From Chthoniobacterales bacterium (GTDB lineage: Bacteria > Verrucomicrobiota > Verrucomicrobiae > Chthoniobacterales > UBA10450): DNA of 9,443 bases. Shown one piece after another: positions 1 through 5,885 of this stretch. Under the pieces are notes generated by a model. The model ran no database searches. It saw nothing but the letters and a program-made list of their open reading frames with translations, and was not told where the DNA came from. Numbering within the stretch: the stretch's first letter is position 1; each line of letters starts with the position of its first letter. The DNA lies in the NCBI GenBank assembly GCA_003244125.1, contig QHBL01000218.1, forward strand, positions 1 through 9,443. Direction: 5' to 3'. The position numbers and the translations under genes were made by a program.

Positions 1-1
1 G

Positions 2-433
2 GCGGGTTCTGCACAGCCGGCGGCTGAGAATTCTCCGGCTAACTCCTCGCCATCGACAGCTGCGACGGCCTCGCCGATTGTTGTCAGCAAATCGATAACC
101 GCAGTCCTGGCGCGTGAGCCCGCCGGTGAACCGTCACAGGCGTTCTCGAAAGAAACGCCGACGATTTATCTGCGCTGGCACGGCGACGGTCTGAGTGCCG
201 GTGAAAAGATTCGATGCATCTGGATCGCGCAAGATGTGGGTGCAGCTGCGCCCGCCAACTATCACGTGGACGAAACGAGCTTTACGGCCGATGGGCCGAA
301 TGCTTCCGGCACGTTCACATTGTCCAAACCGAAGAAGGGCTGGCCAGAAGGAAAATACCGGGTCGAGATTTATGCCGGGACCCAGTTGGCGGCGACGCTG
401 GCCTTCAGCATCGAAGCGTTGCGCGGCGATTAG
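2..433 (+). CDS. C-terminal part of a hypothetical, probably surface or periplasmic protein (5' end outside window)
   Basis: The frame is open from the first bases of the window to a TAG at 431-433, so this is the last 143 residues of a longer protein. The first 45 or so visible residues are an Ala/Ser/Pro/Thr-rich, low-complexity stretch that looks like a flexible linker. From about residue 55 a compact domain of roughly 85 residues follows, with alternating hydrophobic strands: TIYLRWHG, KIRCIWIAQD, GTFTLSKP, the turn KKGWPEGKYRVEIY, and a last strand TLAFSIEA. This resembles an Ig-like beta-sandwich at the end of an anchored or secreted protein. I do not recognise the family by name, and no membrane segment or signal peptide is visible because the N-terminus is missing. 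An ATG at 236 lies inside the domain and is unlikely to be a real start. The next gene downstream is a tRNA on the other strand. Function is unknown. Confidence 0.7.
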   Translation, partial: AGSAQPAAENSPANSSPSTAATASPIVVSKSITAVLAREPAGEPSQAFSKETPTIYLRWHGDGLSAGEKIRCIWIAQDVGAAAPANYHVDETSFTADGPNASGTFTLSKPKKGWPEGKYRVEIYAGTQLAATLAFSIEALRGD

Positions 434-471
434 TAGCACAGCATCCGCAGGTATGCGGCCGTCGCGCGGTT

Positions 472-497
472 GTAGCTGCCGCTATCCTCAGCGGCAG
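472..497 (+). repeat. REP-like palindrome with GTAG head
   Basis: GTAG (472-475) is followed directly by a perfect 8-bp inverted repeat: CTGCCGCT (476-483), loop ATCCTC, AGCGGCAG (490-497). A GTAG tetranucleotide 5' of a short GC-rich palindrome is the known layout of REP elements mobilised by REP-associated tyrosine transposases (RAYTs). Two further elements of the same design lie at 709-813. No transposase is present in the window, so the assignment rests on layout alone. There is no T-run after the stem, so an intrinsic terminator is unlikely. Confidence 0.5.
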
Positions 498-564
498 TTG
501 GCGTGCCATGGTCTGGGGTCGCGCATCAGGAAAGGCGCTCGCAAACGCGCTTCGTGAAAACCTC

Positions 565-638
565 CGGAGCCTACGGGGCTCGAACCCGCAACCTCTGCCG
601 TGACAGGGCAGCGCTCTAACCAATTGAGCTAAGGCTCC
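565..638 (-). tRNA. tRNA-Asp (anticodon GUC)
   Basis: Read on the minus strand, the gene folds into a full cloverleaf. The acceptor stem pairs GGAGCCT (638-632) with AGGCTCC (572-566), and G73 at 565 is the discriminator base expected for tRNA-Asp. The D-arm carries TTAGCTCAATTGGTTAGA, and the anticodon stem CTGCC/GGCAG closes the loop CTGTCAC with anticodon GTC. The T-arm holds the standard GGTTCGAGCC. Length is 74 nt without CCA; the next bases are GGAGG, so CCA is not encoded and must be added enzymatically. It stands alone here, with a promoter-like pair just upstream. Confidence 0.96.
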
Positions 639-659
639 TCGGCGGCTGAAAAGCGTGAC

Positions 660-688
660 ACGATAGGTTTGAGGCGAAGGAGCTTCAA
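660..688 (-). promoter_or_regulatory. Putative sigma70-type promoter of tRNA-Asp
   Basis: On the minus strand TTGAAG (688-683) and TATCGT (665-660) are separated by 17 bp. Each matches the -35 or -10 consensus at 4 of 6 positions. The predicted transcription start falls near 653, about 15 nt before the mature tRNA 5' end at 638. Spacing and position fit, but the match is moderate. Confidence 0.45.
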
Positions 689-708
689 CCCTTTTCGGGA
701 ACGCCGCC

Positions 709-813
709 GTAGCCGCGATGTAGCCGTCGCCGTGTGGGCGACGCGAGAGAGAGCTCCGCTCCATCTCGCCGGTTGCGCCACCACCCTCACGCTTCGCACA
801 GCGAAGCGGCTAC
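709..813. repeat. Inverted pair of GTAG-headed REP-like palindromes
   Basis: On the plus strand GTAG occurs at 709-712 and again at 720-723. The second copy leads into a perfect 7-bp inverted repeat: CGTCGCC (725-731), loop GTGTG, GGCGACG (737-743). On the minus strand, reading back from 813, GTAG (813-810) leads through one C into the 8-bp repeat CGCTTCGC/GCGAAGCG (808-790, loop TGT). The two halves face each other across about 45 bp, which is the arrangement of a paired REP unit (BIME-like). The different stem sequences suggest two REP subfamilies or an old, diverged pair. The call rests on structure only. Confidence 0.5.
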
Positions 814-864
814 AGCGCGAAACCGCAACAGCGATTCAGCACGGGAGATGCTCTGCCATACCTC

Positions 865-1209
865 ATGCAAGCGCATGCCGCTTCGGTTCGAACAAGATTA
901 CCCGCGCGAAAGCGTACTTCAGCCAGGCAAACTGGAACCCTCCTGGCAAAGACCGGTACCAAAGAAGCGCGGGACGAAATTTACACCTACATCGCCATTC
1001 GCGACCTGCTCTTGAGCGATGCCGAAGTCACCACCACCGCGGAAAGCCTCCGCCGCGCAGCGACGGCGAATGAATTCGTCGAGACTTGCCTCCAGCCGGC
1101 GCGTACGCCCTACGAGGCCCAGTATTTGGGAGAGATCGATGCAGCTTCTGAACGCGAACGTTGCCGCGAATCGCGCCAGCGCCTCCAGGCTCTCCGCGTG
1201 AAGCTCTAG
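865..1209 (+). CDS. Hypothetical small protein, possibly the remnant of a longer gene
   Basis: This frame encodes 114 residues from ATG to TAG. From about position 955 its composition is coding-like. By my count about three quarters of third codon positions are G or C, and first positions are richer in GC than second positions. The translated part is an acidic/basic mixed helical sequence (EIYTYIAIRDLLLSD, then NEFVETCLQPARTPYEAQYL) ending in a coiled-coil-like segment. The first 25 or so residues are arginine-rich and look non-coding, so the true start may lie downstream, or the gene may have lost its 5' end next to the REP-like pair. The antisense frame (1287-919) is open too but reads less like a protein. 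No family was recognised. Beyond the TAG the same frame stays open to a TGA at 1339-1341 that overlaps the arc ATG, which hints at an interrupted gene. Confidence 0.35.
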   Translation: MQAHAASVRTRLPARKRTSARQTGTLLAKTGTKEARDEIYTYIAIRDLLLSDAEVTTTAESLRRAATANEFVETCLQPARTPYEAQYLGEIDAASERERCRESRQRLQALRVKL

Positions 1210-1288
1210 AACCGCCAGCTTCAGGAGCTGCATCGAGCTACGGGACGCTTTCACCGAACTAATGCCGGTGCCGCGCGCCATCGGCACG

Positions 1289-1317
1289 TTGCCGAATGTT
1301 TTTCCACAGCCTATAAT
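1289..1317 (+). promoter_or_regulatory. Strong sigma70-type promoter of arc
   Basis: TTGCCG (1289-1294) and a perfect TATAAT (1312-1317) are separated by exactly 17 bp. The transcription start is expected near 1324, giving a leader of about 14 nt that begins with the Shine-Dalgarno-like GGGGTGAG (1324-1331), 6 nt before the ATG at 1338. Because the -10 box covers 1312-1317, the TTG at 1317 cannot be the start codon on this transcript. Confidence 0.7.
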
Positions 1318-1337
1318 TGTGTCGGGGTGAGAAACGG

Positions 1338-3083
1338 ATGAGCGACGCGCAGGAACAGGGTGAGTTCGATCTGCTCGACCGCATCGATCTTCTCATCGCC
1401 ACGCTCCCACCGGGCGATCCGATGCGGCGCGACCTGCTTGATCTGCGGCGCGAAATTTCCGAGCGTGAGGAGACATTCGTCGAGGCGCGGCAGATGATCG
1501 AAAAGCTCGAGGAAGTCATCAAAAAGGTCACGTCGCCGGCAAATCGCATCGGCACTTTTCTCGGCAGCGTAAGCAAGGAGACGGCGCACATTGTGGTGGG
1601 GGGCGCGGATTACTATTGCAACATCGATCCGCGTATCCCGATGGCGAAGTTAAAGAAAGGCACCCGCGTGCTGGTGAACGAGGCGTTCGTTATTGTGGGC
1701 GATCTCGGGTTCGAATCGGCCGGACCGGTCACTAAGATCACGGAGGTGATCGGCGATGACCGCTTGCGCGTAGGCGACAAGCACGGGACGCAATCAATCG
1801 TATTGCAACGCTCCGCTGAGCTAACGAGGTCGAGCTTGAAACAAGGCGATGAAGTGCGGGTGGACTCGAACTACCGCATGGCCCTGGAGATGATGAGCTC
1901 GCCTGGTTCTCACGAACATTACCTCGATAACGTGCCGGACTTACCCTGGAGTAAGGTAGGCGGACAGGAGCAGGCGATCAGCGCGATCAAAGACGCGATA
2001 GAGTTACCGCTGCTGCATCCGGACCTGTTCGCGAAATTCCAGCACGCCACGCCGAAAGGCTTTCTCCTTTACGGGCCGCCGGGTTGCGGCAAAACGCTCA
2101 TCGGCAAAGCGACGGCTTTCAATTTGACCAGGCAATTGCGTGAGAGAGCCGGCCACGAGATGCGCGAGTATTTCATGCATGTCAAAGGCCCCGAGATTCT
2201 CAACATGTGGGTGGGCGAGTCGGAGCGAATGGTGCGGGAAATTTTCGCCACCGCGCGCGAGAAACGAGCCGAAGGTTTCGTGCCGTTTTTGTTCATCGAC
2301 GAGGCGGAAAGCATTCTGGGAACCCGCCGCGCCTCGCGTTACTCAAACATTCTTTCAACGCTGGTGCCGATGTTCTGCTCCGAGATGGATGGTATCGATT
2401 CGCTTAATGATGTCGTTATTATCCTGGCATCGAATCGCGCTGATTTAATTGATCCAGCTATTCTGCGACCTGGGCGAATCGATCGAAAGATCAAGGTCAA
2501 TCGGCCGAACAAGGAGGGCGCGCGTAATATCTACCGTATTTATCTTACTAACGAGCTGCCGTACGATGGGGCGCTGGCCAAGGAAGCGGAGAACATTGGC
2601 GCGGCCATCGATAAGTTGGTGGAACGTTTTGTTGATTGGCAGTTCGCCCGCCGCGACGAGAACAAGTTTCTCGAAGTGACTTTGCGCAGCGGCCGCAAGG
2701 AAGTGCTCTATCGCAGTGATCTGATCAGCGGCGCGATCATCGCCTCGGTGGTGGAGCGGGCGAAAGGCAGGGCGATCAAGCGAGCTATCGCGGCTAGTTA
2801 TCCTGAGCAAAGCGAAGCGGAGTCGAAGGATGACGTGGAAACGACTTCAAAAGTTGCGCAACGGGATCCTGCGCTCGGGATGACGACTGGCGGCGGCATC
2901 AGCGAGCAGGATTTGCAGATCGCCTTCGACGCCGAATACGCCGAGAACGACATCTTCCCGCCGACGGACATCACTGAAGACTGGCTGAAGCTGATTGATT
3001 ACGATCCGGAGAACGTCGTCAAAATCGCGCCCGTGCGTACGAATCTTACCCAGCGCCCGCATACGGTGGGTGGCGTGATTTAA
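1338..3083 (+). CDS. arc: Proteasome-associated AAA+ ATPase ARC/Mpa
   Basis: This is the cytoplasmic hexameric ATPase that recognises pupylated proteins, unfolds them with ATP and feeds them to the 20S proteasome. The 581 residues match the usual 580-610 of the family. An N-terminal coiled coil (about residues 30-65, RREISEREE to LEEVIKK) is the part known to bind Pup. The double OB region follows (about 66-195), then the AAA+ domain with Walker A GPPGCGKT (246-253), Walker B FLFIDE (D321, E322), the arginine-finger region RPGR (377-380) and a helical C-domain. The pore loop reads NMWVGESE with Trp291 as the aromatic residue. The ATG at 1338 is preferred over a TTG at 1317 because the latter lies in the -10 box, and a good Shine-Dalgarno sequence sits 6 nt upstream of 1338. 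The protein ends VGGVI, without the C-terminal QYL found in actinobacterial Mpa/ARC that docks on the 20S ring. Dop lies 2.8 kb downstream; the family assignment is secure. Confidence 0.95.
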   Translation: MSDAQEQGEFDLLDRIDLLIATLPPGDPMRRDLLDLRREISEREETFVEARQMIEKLEEVIKKVTSPANRIGTFLGSVSKETAHIVVGGADYYCNIDPRIPMAKLKKGTRVLVNEAFVIVGDLGFESAGPVTKITEVIGDDRLRVGDKHGTQSIVLQRSAELTRSSLKQGDEVRVDSNYRMALEMMSSPGSHEHYLDNVPDLPWSKVGGQEQAISAIKDAIELPLLHPDLFAKFQHATPKGFLLYGPPGCGKTLIGKATAFNLTRQLRERAGHEMREYFMHVKGPEILNMWVGESERMVREIFATAREKRAEGFVPFLFIDEAESILGTRRASRYSNILSTLVPMFCSEMDGIDSLNDVVIILASNRADLIDPAILRPGRIDRKIKVNRPNKEGARNIYRIYLTNELPYDGALAKEAENIGAAIDKLVERFVDWQFARRDENKFLEVTLRSGRKEVLYRSDLISGAIIASVVERAKGRAIKRAIAASYPEQSEAESKDDVETTSKVAQRDPALGMTTGGGISEQDLQIAFDAEYAENDIFPPTDITEDWLKLIDYDPENVVKIAPVRTNLTQRPHTVGGVI

Positions 3084-3127
3084 GAAAAACACTTTCGCGG
3101 AGCGAGTGGCGGGTTCAGCATTGCTGT

Positions 3128-4897
3128 GTGAAAGCCCCGCTCTTCCATCTCATGTGCGCGTTCGTCATTAGCTCGCTCAATGCTCAGCCGCCCGTGCGCA
3201 AGCCTGATGTGTCGAATAAAGCCTTGATCACCACGCATACGCCCGCCACTACCGCCGCAACTCTCGATGCCGCGGCGCTGCAAAACCTGGCGCAGGATTA
3301 CTACGATTGGCGCAACCAGAACTATCCGGTGCGCAGCAGCGAAGCTGGGCTGCATACCTGGGATGATCGGCTGACAGATTATTCAGCGGCGGAAATCGCT
3401 CAACGCGCCGAGCATGTGCGCAAGCTGCTCGAGCAGGTGCACGGCATCAAAAGCGAAACCTGGCCGAAGGATGACCGCATCGATACCATTCTCTTTCGCG
3501 CGCAGCTCGAGAACGTCGAGTTCGGCGATCGGGTGCTGAAGTTCGAGGAAACAAACCCGCTCGTCTACGTGAGCGAATGCAGTAACGCGATTTTCTCGCT
3601 GCTGAAGAAGGAGTATGATACCCCGGCGACTCGCGCGCGTTCGGCCGCGGCGCGTTTTCGCGCGATGCCGCAATTGCTGGCGCAAGGCGAGCAGAACCTG
3701 CGCAAGCCGGTCAAGCTCTACGCCCAGCTCGCTATCCAATCCGCGCGGAATATCGATCCGCTTTTCACCGAAAGCACGGCGCCGCTGGTGAAGGATTTGC
3801 CGGAGGGCGAGCGGGCCGAGTTCGAAAAGGCGCGTGATGTCGCGCTCGCGGCCGTGCATGCCTTCGGCAACGGCCTGGAGAAGAAGCTTGGGCAAATGAT
3901 TGACTTCGTGCCCATGGGCGAAGCTAACTATAACTACTACCTAAAGCACGTCCTGCTCCTTCCACTTAATGCGGTGCAGGTGGAGATGCTTGGTCGCGCC
4001 GAGTTGGCGCGTTATCGCGCCCTCGAAGCTCTTTTGCCCGATCCCTCCATGGCCGACCCAAATCCGGCGCGGGCGAAAAGCATTCCACCAGACCAGCAAT
4101 CATTCCTGCAAGCGTATGAAAGTCGCGAGCAGGAGATGATCGAGTTTTTAAAGTCGCATCAGCTAATTACGTTGCCGGAGTACCTCGGCCAGTTTCAAAT
4201 CCGCCAACTACCCGAAGCATTCAAGCCGACTAGTCCAGGTGGTTTCATGAATCCGCCCGGTGTTTACGACAAAGATGCTACCGGCTTCTACTTTATCCCT
4301 ACTTACAACCCGAAATCGCAGAACTTCTACATTCGCGCGGCGATTGAAGATCCGCGGCCTATTCTCGGACACGAAGGTATTCCAGGCCATTTTCTTCAAC
4401 TTTCCATCGCCAACCATGTGCGCGATGAGATTCGCCGGCAGCATGACAATGGCGTTTTCGTGGAAGGATGGGCGCTCTATGGTGAAGAGATGCTCATGCG
4501 CACTGGCCTTTATCCGGAAGGTTCAGCCGCGCAGGGCCAAATCCTGCGGCTCTCGCGCTATCGCGCCGCGCGCATCGGCGTGGATGTAAACCTGCACACC
4601 GGGAAGTGGAGTTTCGAGCAAGCGGTTAACTACTTTATGGAAGCGGGCGGTCTCGATCGCGAGGCAGCCGAGGGTGAAGCGGCAGGGGCCGCGACTGATC
4701 CGACGCAGAAGATTTGGTACATCACGGGCAAATGGCAGATCATGAATCTCCTCGGCAAGTATCACGATAAAATGGGCGCTAACTTCCGGCTGGGCCAATT
4801 TCACGACGACCTGATCAAGAATGGCAGCCTGCCCATTTCCGTCGTCGAATGGATCCTGCTGGATGATGCGACGACGTTGAATGAGGTGCTGAAGTAG
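3128..4897 (+). CDS. Secreted DUF885 family zinc-metallopeptidase-like protein
   Basis: The 589-residue product starts at a GTG and begins with a signal-peptide-like segment (MKAPLFHLMCAFVISSLNA, likely cleaved before QPP), so it is probably exported to the periplasm or beyond. The C-terminal half carries HEGIPGH (residues 415-421), an HExxxGH zinc-binding motif, followed about 25 residues later by EGWALYGEE (446-454), whose Glu446 could supply the third zinc ligand. These are the hallmarks of the DUF885 family (COG4805), which is thought to contain metallopeptidases; the substrate is not known. The N-terminal half is largely helical with DYYDWRNQNYPVRSSEAG and TWDDRLTDYS typical of the family. 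Length is usual for DUF885. The GTG start is 44 bp after arc; no strong Shine-Dalgarno sequence is seen, so it may be co-transcribed with arc. A direct role in Pup-dependent degradation is unlikely if it is exported. Confidence 0.88.
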   Translation: MKAPLFHLMCAFVISSLNAQPPVRKPDVSNKALITTHTPATTAATLDAAALQNLAQDYYDWRNQNYPVRSSEAGLHTWDDRLTDYSAAEIAQRAEHVRKLLEQVHGIKSETWPKDDRIDTILFRAQLENVEFGDRVLKFEETNPLVYVSECSNAIFSLLKKEYDTPATRARSAAARFRAMPQLLAQGEQNLRKPVKLYAQLAIQSARNIDPLFTESTAPLVKDLPEGERAEFEKARDVALAAVHAFGNGLEKKLGQMIDFVPMGEANYNYYLKHVLLLPLNAVQVEMLGRAELARYRALEALLPDPSMADPNPARAKSIPPDQQSFLQAYESREQEMIEFLKSHQLITLPEYLGQFQIRQLPEAFKPTSPGGFMNPPGVYDKDATGFYFIPTYNPKSQNFYIRAAIEDPRPILGHEGIPGHFLQLSIANHVRDEIRRQHDNGVFVEGWALYGEEMLMRTGLYPEGSAAQGQILRLSRYRAARIGVDVNLHTGKWSFEQAVNYFMEAGGLDREAAEGEAAGAATDPTQKIWYITGKWQIMNLLGKYHDKMGANFRLGQFHDDLIKNGSLPISVVEWILLDDATTLNEVLK

Positions 4898-5348
4898 AAA
4901 TCGCGGGCGGTCAGCGGAATATCTTTGACTTTTACCGTAAGTTCTCGTCCCTTCAGGTCGCCGTGAGAAATTTCATCCCACTCGCCGGAGCGGTTGCATT
5001 GATCGCGTGTGCTCCGGTCGTGCGCGCGCAGAGCGTCATTATCTCTGATGGGTTCAGCGGGATGAATGGCGCGGCGCTGGATGGTCGCATGCCCGATACG
5101 GTGGACCTTCCGGGAACGAGCTATTCGACGGCGTCGAATAATACTGGCGTCGGCGCGCAGCCCACGATCGACACTACCGCGGGCAATCCCGCGCCATCGG
5201 CGAACACCGGCTTTAACGCTTCTACCTTCATTGATATCAGCAGCACCGGTAGTTATTCAAAACCGACAGAGTTGACGCTGAGCATTAGCTTACAGCTTAA
5301 TACCATTCAGGATGATAACACCGCCGGTGACGTCCGCGGAATCTTCGA

Positions 5349-5359
5349 TTTTTTTCCCC
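5349..5359 (+). other. Homopolymer T7C4 at the frameshift junction
   Basis: Seven T followed by four C mark the point where the reading frame of the PEP-CTERM gene changes. In the upstream frame the bases read T-TTT-TTT-CCC, a formal -1 slippery heptamer, and re-pairing by -1 leads straight into the downstream frame. One extra T or C in this run would also restore a single open frame. Confidence 0.6.
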
Positions 5360-5770
5360 AACGCCAGTCAATCGCGACCGGGAGGCGAGCACCAAGTTTA
5401 CCGGCCTGACCGTGCGACCCGATGGCAGCCTCAATCTGGTCTTGGATGGAGTCCAAACGGCCAGCGTCGGGTCGTTTACCGGCTTTTCGGCGAGCAATTT
5501 CTACACGCTAACTTATACCGTGGAGACGAACACAGGCAGCATCACGAGCGTTTTATTTAATGGGATTGATGACACAGCGGCATTTTCGGGCGGTAACAGC
5601 GCCGGGTATTTTACGGATGCGCGCACGAATCTCGCTGGTTTCTACGGCAGCACAGCCTTCTTACCTAGCTTCTTCGGTCGAGTCGATAATTTCAGTGTCT
5701 CGTCAGTCCCCGAACCAGGAACGTGGCTGGCAGCGTGCCTTGTCGTAGGAGCGGGCGCATTGCGATTCCT

Positions 5771-5790
5771 GGGGCGACGCGCCTCGCCCC
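5771..5790. repeat. Perfect GC-rich palindrome inside the 3' end of the PEP-CTERM gene
   Basis: GGGGCGA (5771-5777) and TCGCCCC (5784-5790) form a 7-bp stem with the loop CGCGCC. It codes for part of the tail after the transmembrane helix. The run GGGCGACGCG (5772-5781) also occurs exactly at 736-745 in the REP-like pair, which suggests a related dispersed palindrome. A second short palindrome, CGTAG-TTAG-CTACG, spans the stop codon at 5802-5815. Confidence 0.4.
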
Positions 5791-5828
5791 TGCCGAAGCG
5801 TCGTAGTTAGCTACGCCCGGACATTCTT

Positions 5829-5855
5829 CCTGGCTCAGACCAGGCTTTGTCCTTT
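5829..5855 (+). terminator. Weak hairpin with T-rich tail, possible terminator
   Basis: CCTGG (5829-5833) and CCAGG (5840-5844) form a 5-bp stem with a 6-nt loop, followed by the T-rich CTTTGTCCTTT. It lies between the PEP-CTERM stop and dop. The stem is short and the T tract is interrupted, so any termination would be weak. The tail overlaps the proposed -35 box of dop. Confidence 0.2.
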
Positions 5856-5874
5856 CGCGGGAAACCGGTAGAAT
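5846..5874 (+). promoter_or_regulatory. Putative sigma70-type promoter of dop
   Basis: TTTGTC (5846-5851) and TAGAAT (5869-5874, 5 of 6 to consensus) are 17 bp apart; TTGTCC one base downstream is an alternative -35. The transcription start would fall near 5881, only about 5 nt before the dop ATG, so the message would be almost leaderless. The short CGGG before the ATG is a poor Shine-Dalgarno sequence, which fits that reading. Confidence 0.4.
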
Positions 5875-5885
5875 AAGCGCTCGGG

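Larger units (their letters stand above)
434..864. other. Intergenic stretch with a tRNA gene and REP-like palindromes
   Basis: No convincing protein-coding frame was found here on either strand. The frames that are open are arginine- and proline-rich and run through the tRNA gene or the palindromes. The stretch holds a small hairpin just after the preceding stop codon (CCGCA at 445-449, TGCGG at 454-458, loop GGTA), a GTAG-headed palindrome at 472-497, the tRNA-Asp gene on the minus strand with its promoter, and a pair of inverted GTAG palindromes at 709-813. Confidence 0.6.
4963..5810 (+). pseudogene. PEP-CTERM sorted surface protein, split by a -1 frameshift
   Basis: Two adjacent frames make one protein. 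The first (4963-5409, GTG start) has a signal peptide (MRNFIPLAGAVALIACAP, cleavage after VVRA) and a Ser/Thr/Asn/Gly-rich beta domain. It runs out of frame after GIFDFF and stops at 5407-5409. The second frame, joined at the T-run 5349-5355, continues FFSPTPVN, then STKFTGLTVRPDG and GRVDNFSVSS, and ends with the sorting signal VPEPGTW (PEP at 5709-5717), a hydrophobic helix and an arginine-rich tail. Joined, the product would be 282 residues, a usual size for PEP-CTERM proteins, which are processed by an exosortase (not in the window). An ATG-less GTG at 5412 could also open the second frame but would lack a signal peptide. The defect could be a true mutation, a sequencing or assembly error in a homopolymer, or slippage at the T-run. 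The tail RRASPLPKRRS is encoded by a perfect palindrome. Function is unknown. Confidence 0.8.

Noticed and set aside
511..564. Possible terminator downstream of tRNA-Asp on the minus strand
   Set aside because: The pairing around GCGC is short, needs a bulge, and is followed only by CTTTCC, not a T-run.
405..764. Minus-strand frame of 119 residues
   Set aside because: It runs through the whole tRNA-Asp gene and two REP-like palindromes, so it is a chance open frame.
919..1287. Minus-strand frame of 122 residues
   Set aside because: It is antisense to the more coding-like frame 865-1209. Its codon-position composition is poorer and it overlaps the arc promoter region without a recognisable protein pattern.
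434..1316. Search for a pup gene in the spacer upstream of arc
   Set aside because: No 60-70 codon frame ending in Gly-Gly-Gln or Gly-Gly-Glu was found here or in the gaps around dop.
1317..1337. TTG start that would extend ARC by 7 residues (MCRGEKR)
   Set aside because: The TTG overlaps the -10 box TATAAT (1312-1317), and the ATG at 1338 has a well-spaced Shine-Dalgarno sequence.
3383..3895. Minus-strand frame of 170 residues
   Set aside because: It is the antisense shadow of the DUF885 gene in GC-rich sequence, with Leu/Arg-rich composition and no family resemblance.
3128..4897. DUF885 peptidase as an alternative proteolytic partner for ARC
   Set aside because: Its N-terminal signal peptide predicts export, so it should not meet the cytoplasmic ATPase; kept only as a neighbourhood observation.
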